Assembly (NCBI GenBank): GCA_026692885.1
Contig: JAPLNJ010001055.1
Coordinates: 1-37,299, forward strand
Origin: Planctomycetota bacterium
Lineage (GTDB): Bacteria > Planctomycetota > Planctomycetia > Pirellulales > Pirellulaceae
Length of the DNA stretch: 37,299 nt
Direction of reading: 5' to 3'
Below, piece by piece: positions 1-7,587 of this stretch (position 1 is its first letter; each line of letters starts with the position of its first letter). The notes under the pieces are model-generated. The model made no database searches. It saw only the letters and a list, made by a program, of their open reading frames with translations, and was not told where the DNA came from. The position numbers and the translations under genes were made by a program.

Positions 1-51
1 ATCGCCGGCAACGAGAGGATCATCAGGTACGATCCCCAACGCTTCTGACTA

Positions 52-225
52 AGGGCGGTGCTTGGCGTACCAGGCCGGCCGAAACTGCTGTCTCCCGAAG
101 TCTCCCTGCCTGGCCCCTTCGAGACGGTATCTTCTCCGGTATCCCCGGTGACACCGCCCTGGCTGCTTACCCCCGCGAAGTTGCAGGGTGCGAGCAAGGA
201 GTTCTGCACGAGCGCGGACTCGCAC
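52..225. other. Gene-free stretch with possible RNA structure
   Basis: No convincing coding region lies between the window start and about 505. Two structured parts can be seen. A 9-bp perfect inverted repeat (52-60 with 152-160) encloses about 90 nt and contains a second 6-bp pair (70-75 with 108-113). Next to it, 182-186 pairs with 204-208 and 188-194 pairs with 219-225. These interleave as in an H-type pseudoknot. None of the RNase P, tmRNA, SRP or 6S hallmarks I looked for is present, so no RNA family is assigned. The first 48 bases could be the last 15 codons of a gene entering from the left, but a second frame is open about as far. Confidence 0.2.
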
Positions 226-505
226 AGGTAGGTTTCGGTGCTACATATTCGCCTCCTTTCCTCACCTCTCCGTTTCTTCTTTGGTAAACTTAGTCCGAGC
301 CACTGCGGCTCACGCGCCCTTTCAGGGCTACCGTGCTGAATCGAACCCGTACCCAGGGCGCCGCTCTGCTGCTGTCGCCGCGACGCTGGGCTGATTTGTT
401 AATGCCCCTTTGGGGCGGAAGAGTTGTGTATAACGACGAGAAGCAAGCCGGGGGCATTCGTTAAATGCCAAAGTTAATGCCTACACCTGAAGAAACCGTT
501 TGGTG

Positions 506-761
506 CTAGTACCGAGCGTGGCCACCGTCGCTGGCAGGAAGAACACGACGCAGGACGAGATGTGTCGGTAGGAAGACACACATTGGCAGACCAACCAGCA
601 GCAGTAGAAGGTAGGCCAGCGGCGGCATCCAAGCTTGCGGCCCCGTGTCACTCAGGCCGTGGTACGAGGACCCCTACGAAAAGGCTGTAGGCAACTTTGA
701 CCCAGAGCGGAATCCGGGGATTTTGGTGCCACTGCGAGAGAGACAAATCCACTGCGGTCAT
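506..761 (-). pseudogene. Remnant of a multi-pass membrane protein with internal out-of-frame deletion
   Basis: The frame starting at ATG 761 encodes about 34 residues that look like the N-terminus of a planctomycete membrane protein (a NPRIPLW-VKVAYSLF segment), then hits a stop at 648-650. In a different frame, directly from the junction near 660, the sequence continues as YHGLSDTGPQAW, a hydrophobic helix, FLPTHLVLRR, and a stop at 506-508. These two parts resemble, from memory, the first and last segments of one conserved family of roughly 200 residues; the middle helices are missing. I infer a deletion of several hundred bases that changed the frame. It could instead be a local assembly collapse. 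It lies downstream of, and in the same direction as, the TPR protein gene. The family assignment is from memory only. Confidence 0.45.
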
Positions 762-873
762 GATCGTTTCCTTGGCTGGCTCTAGCCAGCCGGTCAAGGA
801 ACCTGTCTTCCGAGACGATGACGCCGCTGCTGTCGTCGTGATCAGATCGTCAGGGGGGCTTCGCATCCGTGTG

Positions 874-1650
874 TCAAGGCCCGCTCGGAGTCTTCGCGGA
901 GTCCTGAGTCGCCGCATCCAGACGGCCCAGAGCCGTGAGAGACTGTCCCCTTCGGCGGTGGAAATCGGCGCGAGCCGGGGCGTGGACTATCGCCTGGTCC
1001 CACAACTCGATGGACGCCTCATACTGGCCGAGGTCTTGCTGGACCTCGGCCAGATGGGCGTAGTTGCGAGCCAGCGCAGCCCGTAACTCACGGTCCAGGG
1101 CCACGGGATCCGCAGCTTGGCCCGCCAATTCGAAGAGATCAGGGACAAATAAGTACAGCCGCTGGCAGGCGGTTTGGGCCACGAGGGGCCACAACGCCTT
1201 GGCCAGATCGGGATGCTTCTCCGTCCACTGCTGCCAGTAGAAGCCTTTGTCATCCTGGGCGTCCAGGTATCTGCACAGAATCGCCGCATCACCGTAGAAC
1301 GTGACAATTCCGGATCGCAGGCTCATGACTAGGTGCCAGGGCGGCGGCGGATCCTGCTGCTTGGTTACCGTGACAGACTTGTTCGTCACGAGATGGCTCT
1401 CCAGGCCGTTGGTGATGTCTTTGCGGGAGATGGGACTCACCTGCCAGCCGAGCAGTGGAATCTCGAAGTAGGCGAACGAACGTCGCGTAAACGTGTCTGG
1501 GCAGAACTCCTCGCCGCTGATATGGCCAAATATCAGCGTGGCCACGGCCACGACGATCGCCAGCCCCAGCGAGCCTGCGACCGAGAAAACCAGCCACCGC
1601 AGCCAGCGTCGTTCAACGCCACGCGACGGTCCGTTGCCACGGGATTCCAT
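874..1650 (-). CDS. Hypothetical membrane-anchored protein with C-terminal TPR
   Basis: The product is about 258 residues. After a short basic N-terminus (around RRWLRW) there is one transmembrane helix rich in A, V, L and G, ending near FGHIS. A roughly 130-residue soluble domain of unknown family follows. The C-terminus has helix pairs typical of tetratricopeptide repeats (LAEVQQDLGQYEASIELWDQ and FHRRRGQSLTALGRLDAA), which usually mediate protein binding. I chose the ATG at 1650 because GGAG precedes it by 7 nt. An in-frame GTG at 1683 would add 11 residues but has a poorer ribosome site. The gene is divergent from scpB, with about 115 bp between the starts. Function is unknown. The single helix suggests the TPR part lies on one side of the inner membrane. 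Confidence 0.7.
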   Translation of the reverse strand: MESRGNGPSRGVERRWLRWLVFSVAGSLGLAIVVAVATLIFGHISGEEFCPDTFTRRSFAYFEIPLLGWQVSPISRKDITNGLESHLVTNKSVTVTKQQDPPPPWHLVMSLRSGIVTFYGDAAILCRYLDAQDDKGFYWQQWTEKHPDLAKALWPLVAQTACQRLYLFVPDLFELAGQAADPVALDRELRAALARNYAHLAEVQQDLGQYEASIELWDQAIVHAPARADFHRRRGQSLTALGRLDAATQDSAKTPSGP

Positions 1651-1764
1651 CCGGATACTCCAGAACGGGATTGTTTTCAACACCTGCTTTTTCGTATTGT
1701 ATGACAGTCAGCACGAGTTGTCCTCGGTGGTTGAGTATTTTAGGTCGGCTCTGGATTCTTCAAG

Positions 1765-3000
1765 ATGCTGCAGCGTTCGCCGTGGCCCGCCCGCCAACTG
1801 AAAAGCGTGGCTTCTCGATACCGTTCGGAACTGTCGCCGCGGGAGGGTCGCGTTACGGCCTCACTCCGGCAGCGTACGTACTGGCCGCCGGGCCAGAGTC
1901 GGAGTCGTGCCCCGCGGCCTGCCAGTGCCGAGAATGGACGCGACCACCGCTTGCAGCGATTGGAGGCGGTGTTATATTTGGCCCGAGACCCGTTGACGAC
2001 CAGGAAGCTCGGTCAATATGCTAATCTGGCCGACGGGACGGAAGCTCGCACCTTGATCCGCCGCCTGAACGAATTGTATGATCGTAGCGGCCGGGCCTTT
2101 CGTGTGGAGCGTGTCGCTGGTGGCTACCAACTGTTGACTCGTCCCCAATTTGCGGCCTGGGCGCGGCGTTTGGAACATGTGCCGCAGGAAACGCGGTTGT
2201 CCGCGCCGGCGCTGGAGACCTTGGCGGTTATCGCCTATCGTCAGCCAGTTTGGCGCGCCGATATTGAAGCAATTCGCGGAGTGAATTGTGGCGAGATCCT
2301 GCGGCAGTTGATGGAACGGGAACTGGTACGCATCGGCGGAAGAAGTGAGGAACTGGGGCGGCCGTACTACTACACGACCACGAAGCGATTCCTCTGCCTG
2401 TTCGGTTTGGAGAGTCTGGACCAACTTCCGCGAGCGGAAGTGTTAAGGTGGTGCGAGGAGGGCGACCCGTCTGGGCCGGGAAGCCACCAGAGCTTGCAGA
2501 ACCAGAGAGACCCAGGTGAAATCAAAGCTGGTGAAGAAGCTGGTTTTTTGGAGGAGGAACCTAAAATGCCTATTTTGTCCGTGTCCGGGCGTAAACTCGA
2601 TCTAGCGACGGGAACTGTTGCTGAGAACGACATCCTGAGTCCTCAGAACGTCGAAGCGTTTGACGATGACCATGAGGAGAAGTACGAGGACTACGAGGAC
2701 GAGGACGAGGACGACGAGGACGAGGACGACGAGGACGACGAGGACGAGGACGACGAGGAGGACGAGGGCGAAGACATCGACGAGGACTTCGATGACGAAG
2801 AGGAGGAGGACTTGGAAGCCGACGAGGATCTTGAGGCCGAGGAGTGGGAAGAAGTAGGCGAGGAAGACGCGGAGGGGGAAGAAGAAGAGGACGAAGAGGA
2901 CGAAGTCGAGGATGAGGATTGGGAAGAGGACGACGCGGATTGGGACTACGAGGATGAGGACGAGGAGGAAGACGACGAAGGCGACGAGGACTGGGAGTAG
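1765..3000 (+). CDS. scpB: Segregation and condensation protein B with very acidic C-terminal tail
   Basis: ScpB is the winged-helix kleisin partner that joins ScpA and SMC in chromosome condensation and segregation. The core spans about residues 60-225: an N-terminal winged helix (LQRLEAVLYLARDPLT, then a GYQLLTRPQFAAW strand-turn region) and the second winged helix with the family signature LSAPALETLAVIAYRQPVWRADIEAIRG, followed by GRPYYYTTTKRFLCLFGL. Usual ScpB is about 180-250 residues; this one is 411. Residues 268-411 form an extra tail that is almost entirely Asp/Glu after residue 295. The tail begins at an in-frame ATG (2566) with a near-perfect Shine-Dalgarno sequence (2550-2557), so it could also be made as a separate protein. 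The N-terminal 55 residues are poorly conserved in style and the true start is uncertain. Confidence 0.88.
   Translation: MLQRSPWPARQLKSVASRYRSELSPREGRVTASLRQRTYWPPGQSRSRAPRPASAENGRDHRLQRLEAVLYLARDPLTTRKLGQYANLADGTEARTLIRRLNELYDRSGRAFRVERVAGGYQLLTRPQFAAWARRLEHVPQETRLSAPALETLAVIAYRQPVWRADIEAIRGVNCGEILRQLMERELVRIGGRSEELGRPYYYTTTKRFLCLFGLESLDQLPRAEVLRWCEEGDPSGPGSHQSLQNQRDPGEIKAGEEAGFLEEEPKMPILSVSGRKLDLATGTVAENDILSPQNVEAFDDDHEEKYEDYEDEDEDDEDEDDEDDEDEDDEEDEGEDIDEDFDDEEEEDLEADEDLEAEEWEEVGEEDAEGEEEEDEEDEVEDEDWEEDDADWDYEDEDEEEDDEGDEDWE
2566..3000 (+). CDS. Possible separate acidic protein from internal start within scpB
   Basis: An in-frame ATG at 2566 is preceded by GGAGGAGG at 2550-2557, 8 nt upstream. 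This is one of the best ribosome-binding sites in the window and much better than the one in front of scpB itself. Initiation here would give a 144-residue protein starting MPILSVSGRKLD, followed by about 115 residues made almost only of D and E with scattered W, Y and F. Such polyacidic proteins can mimic nucleic acid or bind basic proteins, but no function can be assigned here. The alternative is that the purine-rich stretch is simply codons for Glu-Glu-Glu in a long ScpB tail. Both products may be made. Confidence 0.35.
   Translation: MPILSVSGRKLDLATGTVAENDILSPQNVEAFDDDHEEKYEDYEDEDEDDEDEDDEDDEDEDDEEDEGEDIDEDFDDEEEEDLEADEDLEAEEWEEVGEEDAEGEEEEDEEDEVEDEDWEEDDADWDYEDEDEEEDDEGDEDWE
2691..2765 (+). 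repeat. Low-complexity GAC/GAG codon repeat in the scpB tail
   Basis: Irregular alternation of gac and gag codons encodes Asp-Glu runs. Such tracts can change length by slippage. The reverse complement gives long open frames that are artefacts of this composition. Confidence 0.8.
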
Positions 3001-3050
3001 CCCGTCGGACACCTACCTCTAGGGCTTCTTCAAGGCCTGGTCTTAGGGCT

Positions 3051-3140
3051 GGGTGCCACTGGCTTCGCCAGTGTTCGAAGGCCAAGAAGTGGTGGAGCAA
3101 CGGCACTGGCAGAGCCAGTGGCACCCTAATTCTTGGCCTT
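3051..3140. repeat. REP-like palindromic repeat (GTGCCACTGGC type)
   Basis: This lies in the 352-bp gap between scpB and aspS, which are convergent. Perfect 13-bp arms at 3051-3063 and 3114-3126 (GGGTGCCACTGGC and its complement) carry further inner CACTGGC/GCCAGTG symmetry. A second perfect 11-bp inverted pair (AAGGCCAAGAA, 3078-3088 with 3130-3140) interleaves with it. I know this type of sequence as a dispersed repeat in planctomycete genomes. In this position it could act as a bidirectional terminator, but no T-tract follows. I see nothing else in the gap. Confidence 0.75.
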
Positions 3141-3352
3141 GACAAAGCACTAGGGCGGGTTCGCCTGGCGCTGCCGACCATCCTCAGCGAGTCGGCCGCG
3201 CGACACCCATCAGGTTCACTCTTCCAAATGGCGATGCGCCACTCCGACGTCATTCCGGAACGTAGGGCCTCGTCGATTCTTGGGGACGTTTCCGACTCAA
3301 TCCGCCCCACCAATTTCGAACGGCGGTGAATTGTCGGCCCGCCGTTCTGGGC

Positions 3353-5131
3353 CTATTTGTCGCTGAGCGGAACCAGTCGCAGACCGAGTTCTTCCAGTTG
3401 TTTACGCTCGACATCTCCCGGCGCTTCCGTCATCAAGTCTGTGGCTCGCTGGGTCTTGGGGAAGGCGATACAGTCGCGAATGCTGTCCAGACCTCCGAAC
3501 AGCATCACGAAGCGGTCGATTCCCAAGGCAATGCCTCCGTGCGGCGGTGCCCCGTACTGCAATGCCTCCAACAAAAAACCGAAGCGTTCTTTGGCCATCT
3601 CCGCGTGGATGCCCAGCAGATTGAAGACGCGCTGCTGATCCTGGCTGTCATGGATCCGGATGGTACCGCCCCCCGCCTCCGAGCCGTTGATGACCAAGTC
3701 ATAGGCTTGAGCGCGGCAGCGTCCGGGGTCGGTTTCCAGAAGGGCCAAGTCTTGCGGTCGCGGAGCCGTGAAAGGATGGTGCATCGCCCCCCAACGGTTT
3801 TCTTCCGGATCCCATTCGAACATGGGGAATTCAACGATCCACGAGAAATGCATTTGGCGCGGATCGTAAAGCTTGAGTTCGGCGGCGAGTCGCTTACGCA
3901 AGCCAGCGAGGGCCTTGCAGCTAACCGCCCAGTTGTCGGCCACGAAAAACAGCTGATCACCTGGCTTGGCACCCATGCGTTGTGACAGTTTTTCGAGCAG
4001 GGATTCGCTGAAGTTCTTCGAGACCGGCGACCAGAGCTTTCCGTCACTTTCCACCCGGAACCATACGAGCCCCTTCGCTCCAAAATCGTGCTTGATGTAT
4101 TCCGTGAGTTCATCGATTCGCTTGCGTGAGAACTCGGCCGCAGCCCCTTTGGCGTTGATGCCCCGCACACGCTCGCCGACGTCGGCCGCGGCGCGGAAGA
4201 CCCGGAACTCCGATTCTCCGGCCAGATCGGTGCAGTCGATCAGCTCCATCCCAAACCGCAGGTCAGGTGCATCGTGGCCAAATCGCTGCATGGCTTCATC
4301 GTACGTCATGCGCGGTAGCGGCAGGGAAAGGTTGATTCCCAGGATCTCCTGGGCCAAACGGACGACTAAGCCATCGATCATGCCGATCACATCCTCGGCT
4401 GTGACAAAAGACATTTCCAGGTCCAACTGAGTAAACTCCGGTTGCCGGTCGGCCCGGAGGTCTTCATCGCGGAAACAGCGTGCCACCTGCACGTAACGGT
4501 CATAGCCAGCGACCATCAGGATTTGCTTGTAAAGCTGCGGCGATTGGGGCAAGGCGTAGAACCGGCCGCGGGAAACACGACTTGGCACGAGGTAATCGCG
4601 AGCGCCTTCTGGCGTGCTGCGACCGAGAATCGGCGTCTCGACGTCAATGAAATCGTTCTCAGCAAAGTAGTCCCGCATGCCTTTGATGATGCGACTTCGC
4701 AACAGGAGCGTCTGTTGCATTGTGTTGCGCCGCAAATCCAGATAGCGGTACTTGAGCCGCAAGTCTTCTGCGGGCAAGTCCTGCTGGCCCGGAGTGAAGG
4801 GTGGTGTCTTGCTGCGATTCAGCACTTCCAGCTGAGTGAGTCGCAATTCGATCTCGCCGGTTTCAAGTTTCTGGTTCACCGTCCCTTCCGGCCGGCGGGC
4901 CACGCGGCCCGTCGCACGGATGACGTCTTCCGACCGCAGGCGACTGGCCAAGTCGACCAACTCGCGGCCCTTGTCCAGGCTGGCCACCACCTGGGTTTTC
5001 CCGTAGCGATCCCGGAGGTCGATGAACACGGCACCACTGTGGTCACGGGTGCTGTCCACCCAGCCGCAAAGGGTGACGATCTGATCGATTTGCGTGGCAC
5101 GCAACTGACCGCAGGTATGAGTTCGTAACAA
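3353..5131 (-). CDS. aspS: Aspartyl-tRNA synthetase
   Basis: This class II synthetase charges tRNA-Asp (or tRNA-Asp/Asn in the non-discriminating form). It has an N-terminal OB-fold anticodon-binding domain (LRTHTCGQLRA, VTLCGWVDSTRDHSGAVFIDLRDRYG), then motif 1, motif 2 around YKQILMVAGYDRYVQVARCFRDED, the bacterial GAD insertion, and motif 3 GGIALGIDRFVMLFGG near the C-terminus. From the chosen TTG start at 5131 it is 592 residues, the normal bacterial size. That start matches the usual beginning of the family and has AGGA 9 nt upstream. The frame stays open to a TTG at 5197, but those 22 extra residues look unrelated. It is convergent with scpB. Confidence 0.95.
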   Translation of the reverse strand: MLRTHTCGQLRATQIDQIVTLCGWVDSTRDHSGAVFIDLRDRYGKTQVVASLDKGRELVDLASRLRSEDVIRATGRVARRPEGTVNQKLETGEIELRLTQLEVLNRSKTPPFTPGQQDLPAEDLRLKYRYLDLRRNTMQQTLLLRSRIIKGMRDYFAENDFIDVETPILGRSTPEGARDYLVPSRVSRGRFYALPQSPQLYKQILMVAGYDRYVQVARCFRDEDLRADRQPEFTQLDLEMSFVTAEDVIGMIDGLVVRLAQEILGINLSLPLPRMTYDEAMQRFGHDAPDLRFGMELIDCTDLAGESEFRVFRAAADVGERVRGINAKGAAAEFSRKRIDELTEYIKHDFGAKGLVWFRVESDGKLWSPVSKNFSESLLEKLSQRMGAKPGDQLFFVADNWAVSCKALAGLRKRLAAELKLYDPRQMHFSWIVEFPMFEWDPEENRWGAMHHPFTAPRPQDLALLETDPGRCRAQAYDLVINGSEAGGGTIRIHDSQDQQRVFNLLGIHAEMAKERFGFLLEALQYGAPPHGGIALGIDRFVMLFGGLDSIRDCIAFPKTQRATDLMTEAPGDVERKQLEELGLRLVPLSDK

Positions 5132-5369
5132 GGCAGCAAGTCCTGTAGGTGAAATGTGCGTCGGGAAAAAAAGCCCGTCGCGAGGCAGGGGCACCAAAGA
5201 AGGTCCCGGACGCCCTGCCTCTCGATCGGCTCCCCAAGTGTTACCAAGTGGCGTATTGTAGACGTAGATGGTCCCGGCGCAAAGGTTCGCTACCAGGGAA
5301 TCGGGCGACGCAACCGAATGTGCGGGGTTCTGGCGGGCTGGGGACGGGACCGCAGGCGCCGGTCCGATA

Positions 5370-6383
5370 TCAAGCGGACCGCACCACGGTCTCGAAACGG
5401 CCGAAAATCATGCGTCCGGCGCTGGTTTGCAGCACGCTGGTCACCGTAATCCCAACGGTCGTCCCGATATGATCGCGACCGTTCTCGATGACGATCATGG
5501 TACCGTCATCCAGGTATCCCACGCCCTGTCCGGCCTCTTCACCCACCTTGACCACCCGGACCTCGACTTTTTCTCCGGGCAGGAAGACGGGTTTCAGGGA
5601 ATTCGCGATGTCGTTGAGATTGATCACCGGCACGTTGTGGAGCCTCGCAACCTTGTTCAGGTTGTAGTCGCCAGTAACGACTTTTCCCTCCATGTGTTTA
5701 GCTAGCAGGACCAGCTTCATGTCTACCGACTGACCTTCCATGTCCGGGTGTTCGCGGTCGTAGATTTTCAATTCGACACTTTTATTGTTCCGCAACCTGT
5801 TCAAAACATCCAGGCCTCGCCGACCACGAGCCCGGCGCATCTTCTCCGTGCTATCCGCGATAGCCTGCAACTCCGCTAGTACAAAACGCGGTATGATCAG
5901 TTGGTTGTCGAGAATGTCAGTCTCGACCAAGTCGGCAATGCGCCCGTCAATCACGACGCTGGTGTCGAGGATATAGGGCTTCAGCCCTTTGACCTCCTTG
6001 GCGAATTCAATGTAAGGAATGATGAACCGAAAATCGTCCTTGGTCTGCATCAACAGACTGATGCACGTGTAACACAGTACTGCTCCCAACACCAAGGGCA
6101 CGTGATTTTCGTAGGTGGTGTCCTTCAGGAAAGGCGTCAGCGCGATCCACACGATCGTGGTTAGGACCAGCCCGACGAGGATCCCGAAATAGACTGCGGA
6201 AATGGTCTCGACGCGTTTTCTCGGCACCAGCACGTCGACACCAATCGCCACCCCGGCGACCGCCAGCACGCTCACAAAAACCAGCCATGTGTGGCCCGTA
6301 TAAAACCGTTGGTCGACGACGAAGAACGTCGCCAGACCAGCGGCTACCATCAGGAAAATGCAGCGCAGAATAACTAGCCCCAT
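5370..6383 (-). CDS. PIN-TRAM membrane protein (YacL-like)
   Basis: The 337-residue product starts with about four transmembrane helices (residues 1-110). A PIN nuclease domain follows, with acidic residues in ILDTSVVIDGRIAD (D140, D146) and a later SVDMKLVLLAK...VVTGDYNLNKVA segment. It ends with a TRAM-type RNA-binding domain (about 270-337; GEKVEVRVVKVGEEAGQGVGYLDDGTMIVIENG). This is the order of domains in Bacillus YacL. PIN domains are Mg2+-dependent ribonucleases and the TRAM domain binds RNA, so a membrane-tethered RNase is likely, though its substrate is not established. The gene is about 240 bp upstream of aspS on the same strand and could be co-transcribed. Confidence 0.9.
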   Translation of the reverse strand: MGLVILRCIFLMVAAGLATFFVVDQRFYTGHTWLVFVSVLAVAGVAIGVDVLVPRKRVETISAVYFGILVGLVLTTIVWIALTPFLKDTTYENHVPLVLGAVLCYTCISLLMQTKDDFRFIIPYIEFAKEVKGLKPYILDTSVVIDGRIADLVETDILDNQLIIPRFVLAELQAIADSTEKMRRARGRRGLDVLNRLRNNKSVELKIYDREHPDMEGQSVDMKLVLLAKHMEGKVVTGDYNLNKVARLHNVPVINLNDIANSLKPVFLPGEKVEVRVVKVGEEAGQGVGYLDDGTMIVIENGRDHIGTTVGITVTSVLQTSAGRMIFGRFETVVRSA

Positions 6384-6506
6384 GGCGACAGCCTCTCATT
6401 ACGGAGTGCACTCGAGAAAACCCGGTAGGGCATGGCGTAAACCATGCGTTCGTCAGTTCCAGCTCGCGCGACGCGCGACGCCTTCAATGAACTGGTGGGT
6501 AGTATA

Positions 6507-6553
6507 CCTTCCTCGTCTGGACCCTGCTACCCTGCTACCCCGCTACCCTGCTG
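6507..6553. repeat. Short tandem repeat of CTGCTACC/CCGCTACC units
   Basis: A run of octamers (CTGCTACC, CTGCTACC, CCGCTACC, then a diverged CTGCTGCC) lies between the coiled-coil protein gene and the PIN-TRAM gene. No function is evident. The unit number may vary between strains. Confidence 0.55.
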
Positions 6554-6604
6554 CCTGGGCTGCCGAGCTGCCACTGTCCTGGGCGAGGGGACCAGGGTTT
6601 GGCC

Positions 6605-7435
6605 TCAGGTAGGCCCTGGCTTGCTGTAGAACTTCGTAATGTCGATACCTTCTCTGGATTCGTCTTCCAGGAGCTTGATTCGCTGCTCCAGCCGTTCCAC
6701 GCGTCGCAGCAGTTGGGGTAGCAACTCCCGGGTTTCGTCCGGACGCTTGGGACGCGGCGCCGGCGGATAGCCCAGATGCCGTTGCAGGGCCGCAAACAGG
6801 TACATGGGGTCTTTCTGCCGATTCGCCCAGGCAATTCGGCCTTCCTTCTCACCGAACAGCACCGGCGCTTCCGGCGGGTCCGGCGCCTGTCCCGGCTGCG
6901 CCTTGCGCCGCAGATACTCGCGGCTCCGCACGTAAATCATGTCGGCCAACTCGACCGTGCCGACCTGCCGCTGCACGATCGCGATCCAAGCTTTCCAGTC
7001 CGAATTGTAGAAGGGATCGGCGGCGATTGCGTCTAACCCACGGTCGTAACGCAGTCGATTGCGGCAGATCGTCTCGAACTGATACAGGAAGAGACCTTCG
7101 GGGACGGGATTCCCAGCCCGATATTTCGCTTCGAGGTGGAGGATTTCGATCCCGACCCGCACGTCGAAACGGCCGCGCTCATCTTCCGCGGCCGACATGA
7201 TGTAGGTCTGATAGGGCGTGAAGTAGTGGGGCAATCGCTTCATTGATGGGGACACCATGCCGCTGTGACGCAACTCGGCCGACATGAAGTCGAGCGCCAG
7301 CGGTAGTTTGGTGGTCGCCAGCAACTCATGGCGGATCTGCTGCAGGAGTTCCTGCAGGGGAAAGTCTTCCGGCAGACGCTCACTGAGCACCTGGAAAAAA
7401 TAGGCTTGTTCGACGTATTCTTCGTGATCGAGCAT
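6605..7435 (-). CDS. Conserved hypothetical protein with C-terminal coiled coil
   Basis: The 276-residue soluble product has no signal peptide or transmembrane helix. The N-terminal two thirds are alpha-helical with many Tyr, Phe and Arg residues (DHEEYVEQAYFFQVLSERL; HYFTPYQTYIMSAAEDERGR). Near residue 200 there is a short Pro-rich linker, and residues 235-265 form a heptad-patterned coiled coil (LLPQLLRRVERLEQRIKLLEDE). I recognise it only as the kind of protein conserved among planctomycetes with no known function. Its start lies about 150 bp from ribBA on the opposite strand, so the two probably share a divergent promoter region. Confidence 0.75.
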   Translation of the reverse strand: MLDHEEYVEQAYFFQVLSERLPEDFPLQELLQQIRHELLATTKLPLALDFMSAELRHSGMVSPSMKRLPHYFTPYQTYIMSAAEDERGRFDVRVGIEILHLEAKYRAGNPVPEGLFLYQFETICRNRLRYDRGLDAIAADPFYNSDWKAWIAIVQRQVGTVELADMIYVRSREYLRRKAQPGQAPDPPEAPVLFGEKEGRIAWANRQKDPMYLFAALQRHLGYPPAPRPKRPDETRELLPQLLRRVERLEQRIKLLEDESREGIDITKFYSKPGPT

Positions 7436-7464
7436 AGGATTCTGGTGGGAAATGGGTAAGTCCC

Positions 7465-7470
7465 TATAAT
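7465..7470 (+). promoter_or_regulatory. Candidate -10 box for ribBA
   Basis: A perfect TATAAT sits about 118 nt upstream of the ribBA start. The -35 region (around 7442-7447) is poor. I looked for the conserved boxes of an FMN riboswitch in the leader and did not find them. Confidence 0.35.
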
Positions 7471-7587
7471 ACTGCGTTGGCGGCCCGTGAAGAAAGCCGA
7501 CGTAGGCTGCGAATCTGCGGGAATTCCGGCGCAGGAAACCGGGTGCGTCGGCAGAGGCTGAATTACTGACGAGAGGAGTGAGGAACC

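Noticed and set aside
325..365. tRNA-like T-arm on the minus strand (GGGTTCGATTC)
   Set aside because: The flanking bases do not pair as a T-stem and there is no anticodon arm or acceptor stem nearby.
697..1801. Plus-strand frames opposite the TPR protein gene
   Set aside because: They lie over a well-formed minus-strand gene with a membrane helix and TPR, and show no domain features.
2570..3313. Long minus-strand frames opposite the scpB tail
   Set aside because: They consist of Arg/Pro or Leu/Val runs that are the complement of the GAC/GAG repeat; composition alone explains them.
7436..7587. FMN riboswitch upstream of ribBA
   Set aside because: The conserved sequence blocks of the RFN element are not present in this 150-bp leader.
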